DNA of 64,000 nt, taken from assembly GCA_905182995.1 (NCBI GenBank), contig CAJJDP010000020.1, forward strand, positions 623,453 through 687,452. The letters run 5' to 3'. The position numbers were made by a program, and so were the translations under genes. This document shows, in pieces, positions 11,072 to 24,109 of this stretch. Each line of letters starts with the position of its first letter. The first letter of the stretch is position 1. This stretch comes from Paramecium octaurelia (taxonomy: Eukaryota; Ciliophora; Oligohymenophorea; Peniculida; Parameciidae). The notes beneath the pieces were generated by a model. The model worked only from the letters and a program-made list of their open reading frames with translations, was not told the DNA's origin and searched no databases.

Positions 11072-14000
11072 ATGGATAAAATAATTACGATTTTCCTCTT
11101 ATGCCTAACAAAGATGTATTGTTAGCTTAATTCTTAATGGACTACTATATATAATGGAGTTTACGAAGCCAAGAATATTTATTGTACTAATATTAATTGC
11201 ATTTATGGTTTCAGAAACTCCTTAACAAATAGTCCAGCCAATTTTGTAAATTGCTCAAGTTCCCCAGGAACCTCTATTTTATTAGACAGCTCGTAAATGT
11301 CTATTATTTAAAGTTAAACAACCTTAAGCCCTTTAATTCCTAATGTTAAAAAATTGTTGTTCTTTGATGTCTATTTTACATCTTAATGGATGAATGACGC
11401 AATCGATATCAATTATGATAGTTATTATTATCAAATAAGATATACCACATAAGACCCATTATATTTTTCTTAAGGATTGTGCAGTTCGATTTAATTTGAA
11501 ATTAAAACTTTTTATCTTATCTTACCTTACACATCTAGCAATCTCACTTACCCTATTTTTTCAATTGTTAACCCTTTAAATTAGGCCTAAATTAGAAATG
11601 TACATGTTGGTATTTTATCTTGCTATCCGAAATGCTTATCATGTAATGGGCCAAACATAATAGATTGCTTAGTTTGGGATGTAATATTCAGTAGGTGTTC
11701 ACTTAGATAAAATATGTTGCCTAATGGAACTTGCGTAAACCAATGCCCAATAAAAAACTCAATAGTAAGGTCTTAAAATAGAATTTGTGTTGACTTTAAA
11801 CATATATAATATATTTATTCTAACCTAGCTTCTTTAGATTTGAATACATTATTAAATTGGAATATACTATATGATCCATAGCATATCGATGTATCAAACA
11901 AAAAGATGTCACCCTATAATTACGGAGTATTTCACTTTAGAGAAGGAGCTTATGTTGCTATGAATATATATTCTGGGAACTATACAGTAGGAGCATAGAT
12001 TTAATTGGTTTTCTGTAATTCAATACCAGCAGGATCAGGTGTCTCATTTTATGTCAATTCTACCTATTATGGTTCAACTTACTATGATGGCACACAATTC
12101 AAATTCGATAATGTTAATTTAAGAGATCTAAAAACTTATCCAAATACAGGATCATGTACAAATAATATCTTTATTGAACTTGATATGTTTTTCCCTATTT
12201 TAGAGAAGAAATTCATTTTTATAATCCAAGGAAATTTTACGTATTATAATTATCCTAAATAGTTAACCTAATGCAGGGTGGTTTTTTAGATTATTTACAT
12301 TAACTTCTGGTTTCTGCCCTCTTAACTGTATTCTTTGTAATTAAAGATACATGTGTTAGACTTGTGCAAGTGGATACTAAAAAGTATCAGATGGAACTTG
12401 TTCCTAATAATATTGTCCTGCTGATTCACTTCTAATCAATTCGATTTGTGTGTATTATGATTAAGAAACTAAATGTAATATTAAAATTTATCGAATTAGA
12501 TTCCAAATATTTAATCAAAGAATTCTATAATTTCACAGTAAGGGACACTTTGAATTCAACTTTTGTATTAGAAACAAGTTATCCTACAGATTTTTAAAAG
12601 GGAACTGACATCTTTTGGTCTTATCTAACAAATAAAATTATTTTTGGAGGAAAATTTGTATGGGCATAATCTAGATTTTCGTAGATATATAATTTGGATC
12701 CACATCACTCATTAACAATATATTTCTAGATTATATTTGGTCCCAATTTTCCAATTTCCTCTTTAAATTATTTTTCGTATGAAATTAATAATGGTACCGA
12801 ATAGAGAGTTTTATATTCACTAAATCCAGTTTAGATTATAGAACGGGTCTTAACTTATAATCCAACTTTGACAATTGCAATATAATGTTATGGGGTTGAT
12901 GTTGTTGATTCCTATTGTGGACTATCAAACTATTATATAGTTGTTCATTACTGTAAACCATATTGCAATTTATGCACAAGTGAATCAACTTGTGATTAGT
13001 GGACGGCTTACAATCCAAGTGTTGTAAAAGTAGAATAATCATAATGTCTATCAAATTAATTTTTAGATGAAACTACTTCCACTTGTGAAGACTGTCCTAA
13101 TGAATGTCTTACGTGTTTTAATGAATATGAATGTTTAACATGTCAGCCTAATTATAGATTGGTATTTAACACTTGTATTTTAAATTGTCAACTTAATTAA
13201 TACTATGATGGTACAAGTTGCTTAAATTGCGATTATAGTTGTAAATAGTGTTAGTCAAGCAACTATTGTATACATTGTGAAACTAAATATTTGCGATATT
13301 TAGAGAATGGATAATGTCTATGCTATGATGGCTATTATAACTAAAATAATATACAATAATGTTAGCCATGTGATAAACTATGTAGTAAATGCAGTGGACC
13401 TACTAATAAAAATTGTTAAGCGTGTAAGGTTTAAATTAATTTAATATTAAATGGAAATACTTGTGAATGCAGTAATGGATATTACTTTGATGAATATTAA
13501 TTGAAATGTTTGACTTGTTCATAAAAGTGTGAAAATTGCTTTGGGTCATCAGATTCTTCTTGTTTATCTTGTCATTCAACACAATTTAGGGTTTTGGATG
13601 GATTTGATTGTAAATGCCAATTAGGATATTATGATAATGGTTCAGATGCTTGTATTTAATGTCCTGCAGTGGAAGATAGTTCATTTACTTTTTGTTATAA
13701 GATTTGTGGAAATGGCATATCCATTTGGTTTAATTAGAATTGTCCTACTATTGTTTGTCCATCTGGTTACAATAATGTAAATAATTAATGCATACCTATT
13801 TGTGGAGATCTATAATTAGTAGTAGGAGAACAATGCGATGATGGAAATTTAATCTTATATGATGGATGTCATAATTGTAGATTTTAATGTCCTGCCCAAT
13901 GTACTGTTTGTAATAGTACAACAGTTTTTCCTTGTTTAGACATTTGTGGAGATGGTATAATTAGTGGATTAGAAGAGTGTGATGATTCAAACTCCGTTTA

Positions 14001-17000
14001 ATTTGATGGATGCTATTAATGTAGAATCGAATGTTAACCACAATGTACAAGATGTAACAAAGGAATTTGTACTGAATGTCTTTATTTTGGTTGGACTTTA
14101 GATCCATACAAAAGAGAATGTATTGAATCATGTGGAGATAAAATCTATGTTGGAAATGAGTAATGTGAAGATATGAACACCCTAATGTTAGATGGGTGTT
14201 ATAATTGTAGGCTTTCATGTTAATAATCATGTTTAACATGCACAAATAATGGGTGCACATTATGTAAGGATGGTTTTAGACTTGTGAGTCAATATTGTAG
14301 GAACATATGTGGAGATTCAATAGTTGTAGAAGGGGAGGATTGTGATGATGGCAATTAATTTGCATTTGATGGATGTCATTAATGTGTTTATTAATGTTAA
14401 ACATAATGTTTGCATTGTCTGAAAGGTATTTGTTTATTTTGTATTGATGGATATGAAGTGTAAAATGGCGTATGTGTAGATATACGTGAAATTCCGAAAA
14501 TTCCTTTTTAGGAATAATACAAACCAAAAATAATTGAATTTTGCAAAATATCTATAGAAGGAATTTGTTAAGAATGCCAAAAAGGATATTTATTGCATTA
14601 AAATGTTTGCTAATTTTAGAAAAGATATGAAATAATTAAATTAAAGGTTCTGGATGCTTTACCTTAATTTATTTAATTTTGTTATTTTTAGTTAAATAAT
14701 TAGTGTATTATTTGTGATAGGAATTTTGAATTAGATATATTTACTAACACATGTATACCAATTTGTGGGGATGGGATAATATCTGGAACGGAAGAATGCG
14801 AAGATTAAAATTGGTTGGCACTTGATGGATGTTATCAATGCAAGTATCAATGTAGTTCAAATTGTGACATTTGTGACTTTGGCAAGTGTATTCTCTGCGA
14901 AATGAATAAAATTATTGTTCCAGCTACTTTTTAATGTGAATTTTTAGAATTATGCACATAACCAGGAAGTTATTATAATCAAGACACTAATTAATGTTAT
15001 AGTATTTGTGGAGATGGTTTTATATATTAGAGAGAGGAGTGTGATGATGGCAATGACATCGAATTTGACGGATGCCATAAATGTCAATACTCATGTCTAC
15101 CAGGTTGTAAATGCATAAAAGGAGAATGTTACAAAGATCAGATTACTTGTGAATTAGGATTATACTATTCATTTGCAAGTTAATCTTGTAGACCATAATG
15201 TGGAGATGGGATTATAGTATACCCTTTTGAAGAATGCGATGATAGTAATGATATAACCGATGATGAATGCCATTTGTGCAAATTATAATGTGGCGTTAAT
15301 TGTTTAGAATGTTCACCATAAAATATTTGTCTTGAATGCGTTTAAGATTATGAACTGGTTAATATGATTTGTTATGAATAAACGAATGCATGTGGCAATA
15401 GTGGTTGTAACCTTTGTGAAAACGACTCCTGTTTCACTTGTTTTACTGGATATTATTTAATTAATGATATGTGCTATTCTTAATGTGGAGATGGAATTAT
15501 GACTGATTTAGAAGAATGCGATGATGGCAATCTATTAAATGGAGATGGTTGTGATAATGATTGCACTGAATCAGAGAATAGTACATGTAAAGACAATGAA
15601 TGTGTTATATTAAGTTCAACATATTCCTATTTAGAATATGAAAAAGAATAGTCTGGTGTTCAATATATCAAACTTAAATATTCTACTATGATGAGATTAA
15701 TAGATGGTTTCACTTAATAAGATTATCTCGATAATTTAAAATTTGAGATTGATAATTAGACTGATGTGGCGTTTATTTAAATTATTCCAAAATTAAATAT
15801 TACTCATGATCTTTAATTTGTAGATATTCAAGTAGCTATTGAGTTCATTAAATATTGTTCAAATCCTATTCTTAAATTACGATTTATAGATCAAAGTATT
15901 TTGGTTAATTAGGACGGAGCTGAGATTTAATAAGATATCCTAAGAATAAAACTTTTGTCATCAAATTTTTTAAAAGAATAAGAATAAAAGGTTATAAAAT
16001 CTTTAATTGGACTTAATGATTACATTTTGAAATTTGCGGCATTGTTAATTGCTATATCATCTTTATCAGGACAATCTGAAATCATTTCCAATTTATTAGA
16101 TACTATTTAATAGCTTTATTATTTGAAATACATAAATTCAAGAATTGGAGTAAATCTACAAAAATATTATGAGACATTTCAAATAATTCAGTTAACCAAT
16201 TTTTTTGATTTTCTTGGAATTAATCCTAATAGATAAATGTCTAGTATTGTATCTTTTTACCATTCTGAACCTGTCTTCGAAAGTGATGATAGGAATGCAA
16301 ATTATTTAAATAATATTGCACAATTAATCTTAGCTTACTTAATATTTTTTCCTGCCTATTTTTGTTTTAAAAAAGTAGCCTTTTATTTTTTGAAAAAAAT
16401 TGATTAATTGACAGGTTTTTACTCTAATCATGTGTTAGTGGCTGCTGTAAGTGCAGTACAAAAACTTTGTCTTAGAATTTAAATGAATAAACTTATTGAC
16501 TCAATTTAAGCCATTTTTTTGACGATGATATATGAATTTGGAATCAATATCTTTTTAGCCTTAAAATATCAAAAATCTGATTCTGAAGGTTAATTAGGTG
16601 TTTCAATTGCAATTTTAATACTCTATGGAGTTATATTAGTAATAATCTCAAATACTTCATTTAGCATTCAAATAGCAAAAACACAATAATTATCCTCATA
16701 AAAGAATAACAGTTTTACGTATTTGTGCATGTAAAAACTGTTTTTTATTTCATTTATCATTTTTTTTTTTGAATCCTCTTAAATTCAAATATTACTATGC
16801 CTTTTAAACGAATTCCAATACATTTACTTTCTTTATATTCGAAAAATCTAAATGCTACCATCAGAAAATTTTAAGTAATTCACATCTCATCTTTTACAAT
16901 TTATTATTTTGGGAATGTATCTAGTAAATGATTTTTATCAATATTAAGCAGATGTATTAATTATTATAGGTTGGAATATAATCGGTTTAATGAGTACTAT

Positions 17001-17157
17001 ACTCTTTATGACTTTAATCATTGATCTAATCAAAATTATTCATCCAATTTGGCAAAAATGCAAAGCATCTAAAACATCTGAACTTTCAAATAGCAAACAA
17101 GAAATTTTTTGTATAGTTGAGAACCCTTGTAATCCTTAAAGAAGATTTACAGTTTGA
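11072..17157 (+). CDS. secreted/membrane protein with DUF4215 (Myxococcus-type) Cys-rich repeats, 2012 aa
   Basis: Starts at 11072 with a signal peptide-like [18 protein letters not shown]. Introns 12241-12262 (22 nt) and 12475-12499 (25 nt) give exactly 2013 codons. After an N-terminal ectodomain come many Cys-rich units alternating furin-like CxxC patterns with the DUF4215 motif C-G-D-G-x(n)-E-x-C-D-D-x-N-x(n)-D-G-C-x-x-C (for example [48 protein letters not shown]). The last 400 residues contain several hydrophobic segments ([43 protein letters not shown]), so the protein is probably a multi-pass or C-terminally anchored surface protein. Such giants are expanded in Paramecium; function unknown. 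A distant paralogue lies at 47470-51447. Confidence 0.9.
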
Positions 17158-17531
17158 TAAATTTTGTTTTATATTGGATAAAACAATTATTTTGAACATT
17201 TCATATATATCTATATATCAAATTATATTTTCGACTTTTAAATAAATTTCCATACAGGATCATAAAACTCCATACTATATTAAAAATTTACAAAAAACCT
17301 TAAGAGTATTATAAATGATCAGTTAAGTTGTTGGGTCAAGTAAATTATGTTAGTAATCATCATTATTTACATAAATGTGAAATAATAAACAAATTGGTTA
17401 TGTGTAAATGAGCTAAAAGAACTAATGATGGAGGGCAAAAGAAGATTACTTTCAATGATAAATAATAATTCCATTGCATATATTTATTAAGTTCACGAAG
17501 TCGATTAAATTACTAAAATTAATTAATAATA
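17158..17531. other. intergenic
   Basis: Spacer between two + strand genes; AT-rich, no reading frame of note. Presumably holds the DUF4215 3' end and the Arp5 promoter. Confidence 0.4.
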
Positions 17532-19517
17532 ATGAATTATATGAGAGATAACTATGCGAATGCAAAAAATGATGTGCCTCTCTTGATAGATTATGGATCC
17601 TCGACAATCAAAGCAGTAATGACTTTGTTTATCAGAGGGTTATGCAACATCACAAGCCCCTGATGTAGTTATTCGCAGCTATATCAATAAATTTAAGGAC
17701 TCTAATACACAATCTAATCAGATAGCTTAATGGGACACAGATGTGTTTAAGAATTATAGATCTCCATTTGAGAAGAATCTCATTTAGCATTCTGGTGCAT
17801 TAGAATAATTAAATGATTTTGTGTTTGAAAGACTTTAGGCTGGAAGACATGGCAGAGTGAATCATCCAATGATATTAACAGAATGTTTTGCTACTACTGA
17901 TTTAGCTAGGATGATAGTCTTAGAGCAAATGTTTGAATGTTATCAAGTACCAAGTGTGATGTTAGGAGTTGATGCTTTATTTTCGGTATTTCAGGACGAC
18001 TTGGAGGCTTTTTTAAAACAAACATAGCTAATAGTTCATTTCGGTGATCAAACTGTTCATGTAGTGCCAATAGTCAATGGTCAAGTGATATATTCCAATA
18101 TAAAAAGACTGAATTTGGGTGGGTTAAACAGTTTGAAATACTTTTATTAAACAATCTAATTAAGACACCCACATTTGAAGTTCACATATGCTCAAATGGA
18201 TTATTGGCATAAGTAATACACTAGTGTGGCTATAGATTATTAACTCTAATTGCGTTATTTCTAGGGACCTTAATAATATTATGGATACAGAGATAAGATA
18301 TCAGAACAAAATAGATTTTATGATGATTAGTTGTAATTTTTGGATTCAATATATATTGATATTCCTATTGTACAGAAAATTGTGAGCGCAGAGGATTTAA
18401 AAAGAAAGGATGAAAATAGACAAAGGATGAGAGTAAGATTACAGGAGTCCATCTAATAAAGCAGATAGAATAGGAAATCTCAATTGGAATAACAATTATT
18501 AGCATTACAATAGGAATTAGAAACGGACTAAAACAATGATGAACTCAAAAAGAAAATTACAACACTTCAAGTTAAACTTGGATTAGCACCTAAAGAGGCT
18601 TTAGATGAATTAAAATATAATTTACTAAATGTGCCTGACGATAAACTTACACTTAGAAGAGATATCAAAAAGTCATGCATGAATAAGCATTACTCAAAAA
18701 ATAAAAAAATTAGGAATTTAAGTAATTACAGAAAGATGCCAATAAATTTAAATTAGAAGAACCAGAGAAATATTTGCAAATGCTATATGAAAAAAGAGAT
18801 CGCATAGTTCTTTAAAGACAAGAACGAAAAAAATTAGAATAAGAAATGAATAGTAGAAATTCAAGATTCAATTAAAAAAGAATCTAAACTCTAGCCTTCC
18901 TTGGAGCTGATGATAAAGTAGAAGATGACTTTGGAAAAGATGATAAGGATTGGGAAATCTATAGAAGTGTTACCAAAGAAATAGACTCTGCTGATGAAAA
19001 GTCTAAATATAAACTATAAGAAATTGAATAAGAACTAAAAGACTTAGATCCTGATTTTGAAATTAAAATTCTTAAATCAATTGCAAACGTACATTAATTA
19101 GGCATGAATCTCAGCCAAGTTCAATTAAGTGTCGATCGGGTGAGATGTTAAGAAATCTACTTCTAACCCAACTTAATTGGAGTGGAACAATAAGGTTTGG
19201 TAGATATGATCAAATTATCGTCAAAAGGTTTGGATAAACTTTTACTAGAAAACATCATCCTAACTGGAGGTGGAGCAAAAACATAAGGGATTATATAAAG
19301 ATTGCAAAAAGATCTAATATCCGAATATGATTGCCCTATTGCTATTAAAATTGCTTCTGATCCAGTATTTGGAACATGGTTTGGAATGAAGAACTTTGCC
19401 AATAAATATTAAGGTATGCTTTCCTAATTTTCTATATCAATTGATGATTATAATGAAATTGGTACTTAAAAATGGGAAATATTTAAATAACACCCCTTTT
19501 CTAATATTGTTGATTGA
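17532..19517 (+). CDS. ARP5: actin-related protein 5 (INO80 complex subunit), 645 aa
   Basis: Nuclear actin-fold protein expected to act in the INO80 chromatin remodeller. The N-terminus has the actin phosphate-1 loop (LLIDYGSSTIKAGYA), then PMILTECFATTDLAR, FECYQVPSVMLGVDALF and LIVHFGDQTVHVVPIVNG, matching the ATP-binding fold. As in Arp5, a long charged helical insertion (about residues 290-440) separates the halves of the fold. The C-terminal half resumes with FQPNLIGVEQQGL, NIILTGGGAKTQG and DPVFGTWFGMKNFAN. Introns 17616-17637 (22 nt) and 18631-18656 (26 nt) give 646 codons. The large insertion plus the VEQQGL motif favour Arp5 over actin or Arp8; assignment is by motif reading only. 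Confidence 0.85.
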
Positions 19518-19655
19518 TGAATTTTATACATATTTTTATAAATTCTGTATTCTTAATATATCATGTAAATAGTTAAATTCACTTGCATATTATTTTTAAG
19601 TAAGTAATATATTTAAATATCCTTCGCATACAAAATATAGTTAGTAAGTCATTAA

Positions 19656-19862
19656 ATGACCTTTAATGAACTGCTTGTATAAATTCTAGGGGAAGATAAA
19701 TTTGAGGTATATTAAATCCAAGGTTTTATAGGTTTTCATCTTGAATTATCATTAAATGAGTCATTAAAGAACTCTGATGTTGTTTGTCTGATCAAATAAT
19801 TAATTTATCAACAATATAGAGTTAATAATATGCAGAATGATGGTCTTGAATTTGGGATATGA
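19656..19862 (+). CDS. small hypothetical protein, 68 aa
   Basis: MTFNELLVQILGEDKFEV at 19656 opens a 69-codon frame ending TGA 19860-19862, rich in Leu, Gln and acidic residues, with no internal intron required. No family recognised. It sits about 140 bp after Arp5 on the same strand. Confidence 0.45.
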
Positions 19863-19990
19863 AAAAGAGTATCTTTGTGTGGGAACTAAAAAGTGAATGC
19901 TTTTATTTAGAGTATTTTCACTTTTTAATAATAATTAATATGTACAGATTCTAAATGTTTAATATATAAGTTTAGGAGTGACCTGATGAA

Positions 19991-20327
19991 ATGTACTCAA
20001 CATAATAGATTTTGCAATTAACAAAACATGAACTAATATCACAACTCCCTAAGAGTAAATATAAGATCTCAGGGCACACAATCAATTTATACTCACTATT
20101 CATAATGCTCATGATTAGGTTCTGAAATAATCAAATGGTGTTTATAGCAAGGAGATCAGGTCGATAATAACTTGGTCATTCGAAAATGTTAAATCATTAC
20201 GGGTCTGAAAAAGAAGGAGAAGTTTGAAAATTTAATAAATAGTAAAAGACAATAGATTGTAAAGGAATAGAAGAAACTTTACGAAGAAACAATTCAAAAT
20301 GGGAATTATCATAATTTCTAATAATGA
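19991..20327 (+). CDS. small hypothetical protein, about 90 aa, uncertain intron
   Basis: First exon MYSTQQILQLTKHELISQLP and second exon with SEIIKWCLQQGDQVDNNLV followed by a Lys/Glu-rich helix. Joining them needs removal of 20055-20118 (64 nt), much longer than the usual intron here; it gives 91 codons. Alternatives are two small genes or a broken one. It ends just before the PIAS-like gene. The first exon vaguely recalls a SAP-type helix pair; this is not claimed. Confidence 0.35.
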
Positions 20328-20358
20328 AGCAATTCGAATCCCAATTTAACTTAAAATA

Positions 20359-23274
20359 ATGATTTTAGAGATCTCAAAAATATTTGAGAATTATTAATCA
20401 AAATAAGAAGGCAATTTTAAGTCTGACAAAAAAGTTGTTATTGGGCTTATTATATTTTCAAGGGAAGAGAGGCAGGCAAGAGAGTTTATAGATGATGTGC
20501 TGGGTTGGCTTGCCACATTTTTGGGAATGTCCGATGAAGTAACCGGAAAATGGGTTAGAGGCATTTTATTTGAATAAGTTAGTGATGTTTATTTTTTTAC
20601 AGGATTTTTAGATCTTAAAAGATCAATTAAATAATACATTATTTATTATATTATGGAACACAGATAACTATTAGAAACTATGGTTGTCGATTTATTAAAT
20701 AGTCCAGTCAATCCATTAATTTAAGTACACTTTCAAAATATGTTAGTATCGAGACTTTCAAATTTAACACATTTGTAAATAAATTGGAGTTAATGAATAT
20801 GGAGGTTAAAGAGATGCGATTTTCTTTAAGCATTTTGCTTCCCATTTTATTTCATATTTAAATGAAAAAAATGAACTCTCAGCTATTATTTAATAAGCTC
20901 AAATTTCTAGAAACCAGTCTAAAGCACAAGAACTATAAGAAAATAAATAAATTGCATTACCGCAAATTGCTTAGTAATTTGTAAGTCCCATTTGTGTGAA
21001 ACCAAAAAATAATACGGCTTAAATAATTGATGATGAAGTAGGGGACTCCAATAAGCGAAAAATTGATTTGGAGACATTTCTACCTAAATCATATGTGCCT
21101 GTGCCAAATTTTATTGGGGTTAATTTCGACATAAATAATAATCAATTTAATAAAACAAATGATAACTCTAAGCATACATCTACAAAAACAGCATCAACCA
21201 AATAGGATAATAAACCTAAAGATTTGAAAATCATTCCTGATCTCATAACCAAAAAGAAAAATGAGAAAACCCCTCAAAAAAATGACAGCAATAATAAAAC
21301 ATATACATTTCTTGAACCTGTTGAATATAAGGAAACTCAATTAAATAGATCTCTCTAATCTAAAACAGAACTCTAGAATAATTGTAAAAAGAAAAAGCTT
21401 TCCCCATCTTTGGATTTAATAAAAAAGAAAGATATTAAGCCATTTAAACCAGATTCTCTATCTGAATCACTAGAAATAAGGACCTCAGAAGATTTATCAT
21501 TGAGAGAAGATAGTATAAAAAGGAAAGAGAATATCAAATTATAAAATAAGTAAGAAAAGAAGATAAGTAAGGACTTAGAAAATTTTAATAAAAAAGAAAA
21601 ACTCTAGAAAATTGAAAAAAAAAAATACTCAGAATCTGATATTAAATAACAACTTGAAAAATCAACTAAATAGATTATTCCAATGATTGAAAAAAAAGAA
21701 AAAAAGAAAAAAGAAAGAGAAATTGATAAATTAAGGAAAGAAAAAAGAGAACTAGAAAGATAATAATAATTAAAAGAGAAAAGCTAAATATTAGAAAGGT
21801 TAGAAAAAGAAAAATAGAATAAAGAGAAATTAGAAAAGGAAAGATTGGAGAAAGAGCGCTTGGATAAATTTGAAAAGGAAAGAACAGAAAGATTAGAAAA
21901 AGAAAGATAAGATAGAATTGAACTCTTAGAAAAATAAAGGTTAGAAAGGGAAAAATAGGATAGATTAGAAAAGGAAAGATAGGAAAGATTAGAAAGAAGC
22001 GACAAGCATAGATAAAAAGAAACTTAAGAACTAGAATAAATCATTGAAAAATTACTATGTGCTAATCCGAATGATTCTTCTAAAGTTAAAAAATATTAAG
22101 AATAAGTTATAATTGTTGATAGCAATGATAAAGTAACCAAAAAATTAGAAAAAGAATAATCAAAGCTAGAAAAACCTCAATGTAATTATTGCCAAAATTT
22201 GGATGCCAAAACTATTGAAATCTAAGATGGAGTCAGAATATGTACATAATGTTTGCTAGTATCCATCAATCCCTTCTAAAAAATCATAACAAAATTAGCT
22301 TATACTGAATATAAATGCTCAGGAAAGGAAAACGCAAAAACTTGTTAAACCTTCACTATTGATACTTCAACTAATTGCAATCTTGAAATAAGATGCGTAG
22401 CCTTGAATAAATAAGGATTATATGATTTGACTTTTCCAATGTCCTGCACTCTCTTAATTAATGGAGTAACTATAAAAGAGATCAGACCATTGTAAGAAAA
22501 ATCGAGCCTGAAAAAAAGGAGGGATATGTCAATTTACATCAATGTAAAAGATTTAATCAGATAAAATAACTATTCAAAGAAATTTTTATTCTCAATAATA
22601 GAACGCGCAGCTGACTAATAATATCGTAAAGACTCAGTTGGTTCAATATATTGTTTTGGGTTATTTTTGGTAGAACCATTAAATGTGATATAAACAATAG
22701 AGAAATTTAAATCATTAGATATTTAACCTAAGATTAAAGCAGACTAAAGTAAAAAAGAAATATAAGTTGCTAAAACAATCATTAGTCTCTATTGTTAATT
22801 CACTTTAGAATTAATTCAAATTCCAGCAAAGTAATAATTAGTATTGATAGATTTAGGGGTGAATTTTGTTAGCATGAATAGTGCTTTTGCTTGTGTAGTT
22901 TCCTTGAGATGATGATTAAGGTTGAACATAAAAAATGGATATGCCCAATATGTAAAAAAGTGTGCTTCCATTTGGTAATTGATAAATATCAATTGTTTAT
23001 TATTGAAAGAATCAAACAATTGGAAATTTCAATTGACCAGCTATCATTAGACCATAATGTATTATATTAATACTAAGTATAGGGTTAATTGGATAAAGAT
23101 GAATAAATAAATTTAATATTGTAAGATGCAACAATAAAAACGTATTAAGACATAGTTGATAGGGGATATCAGAATATTAATAAGATTAATAAAAATGAGG
23201 ATGAAGATGATTTTCCAATAGTAACTAATGCTGGAAAAAGTTTAAATTTACCTATAATTTTGATTGACGATTGA
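20359..23274 (+). CDS. PIAS/Siz-like SUMO E3 ligase with SP-RING, 945 aa
   Basis: Expected to transfer SUMO from Ubc9 to nuclear substrates. The SP-RING (MIZ) finger near the C-terminus reads IPAKGEFCQHEQCFCLCSFL followed by KKWICPICKK, keeping the Cys/His ligands of PIAS proteins; a PINIT-like region (CVALNKQGLYDLTFP, VKDLIRQNN) precedes it. SUMO-interacting motifs are visible as VIIVD in the middle and IILIDD at the very C-terminus. Residues about 370-560 form a highly charged Lys/Glu/Arg stretch (LEKERLEKERLDKFEKER) unusual for PIAS. A CxxC...CxxC pair (CNYCQ / ICTQCL) follows it. Three introns (29 and 23 nt in 20724-20812, and 22831-22856, 26 nt) give exact codons. An earlier in-frame ATG at 20299 would add 20 residues but overlap the previous gene. 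Confidence 0.85.
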
Positions 23275-23636
23275 GGATTATTTCTTTTTAAATTATACGA
23301 TAAATCTTGTAAATAGTGTTAATATTTAGCAATCATTATATTAATTAATTTCCCCTTCTTTCCCTTTAATAGCTGATAATTGATTTTCTGAATAATAATA
23401 ATGTTAAATAAATTACTAAAGCATTTTATTTTTTTAATATTATTTTACAAATATTAATTTTATCAATATCTATAATAATGTATTTAGTGACAAAATTATA
23501 ACATCCAATCAAAAGAAAGGATTTTTTCTTTCACTTAATAGGATTTGATAAATTTATAAAATCCATTTTCATCCTCTGGTATTTTTCTCAATCAAGTAAT
23601 TTTTAAAGATAATATTTTATAATAAATACAAATAAA
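23275..23636. other. intergenic
   Basis: AT-rich spacer between the convergent PIAS-like gene and the small - strand gene; no feature recognised. Confidence 0.4.
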
Positions 23637-23917
23637 TCATGATAAATTACTTAATTTTTTGAAACCTACCCATTTCCATTTATCTTTAATGCACAGTGCC
23701 AAAGCCATGTTCCAAAACCAGTATTATCTCTTTTGAAAGCTCTTTAATATTAAACCCGACATGGAATATTTGATAGATTATTATGAACTAATCAAGAAAT
23801 AATTGGAATTTAAGCTTTATTCTTTCAAGTTCATTTTGTTATTCATCCACATTCCATCATAATGGCTCCCATTGTTTAATAATCATCTCTTTCCAATCTT
23901 AAACTATTCCTTTTCAT
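23637..23917 (-). CDS. small hypothetical protein, about 83 aa
   Basis: ATG at 23917 (MKRNSLRLERDDYQTMGA). Removing a 29-nt GT...AG intron gives 84 codons ending TGA at 23637-23639. The product is aromatic- and Lys-rich at its end (WKWVGFKKL). Other frame combinations here also look protein-like, so the model is tentative; no family recognised. Confidence 0.35.
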
Positions 23918-24109
23918 TCCTGAATATCTGATATAACCTAACTTAATATTTTAATTATCAAATTATCAATTTTATTGTAAATTCATTAATTACTTCCTCA
24001 CCTGAAATTGATGATCCATTCAAATATTTAATAACAATGGTTTTGACTATAAAACTATTTGAATAGTTACACATGTAGATATTAAAAAATCATAGAAAGC
24101 AACACTAAG

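Noticed and set aside
12836-14527. Several - strand frames of 70-100 codons
   Set aside because: Antisense of the Cys-rich repeats of the DUF4215 gene; His/Cys/Leu-rich shadows without structure of their own.
19889-19927. 10-bp inverted repeat with 19-nt loop after the 68-aa ORF, terminator-like
   Set aside because: AT-only arms with a long loop are expected by chance here, and eukaryotic genes do not use such terminators.
21784-22005. 73-codon Ser/Leu-rich frame on the - strand
   Set aside because: Shadow of the Lys/Glu-rich array of the PIAS-like gene; AAG/GAA repeats read as Ser/Leu on the opposite strand.
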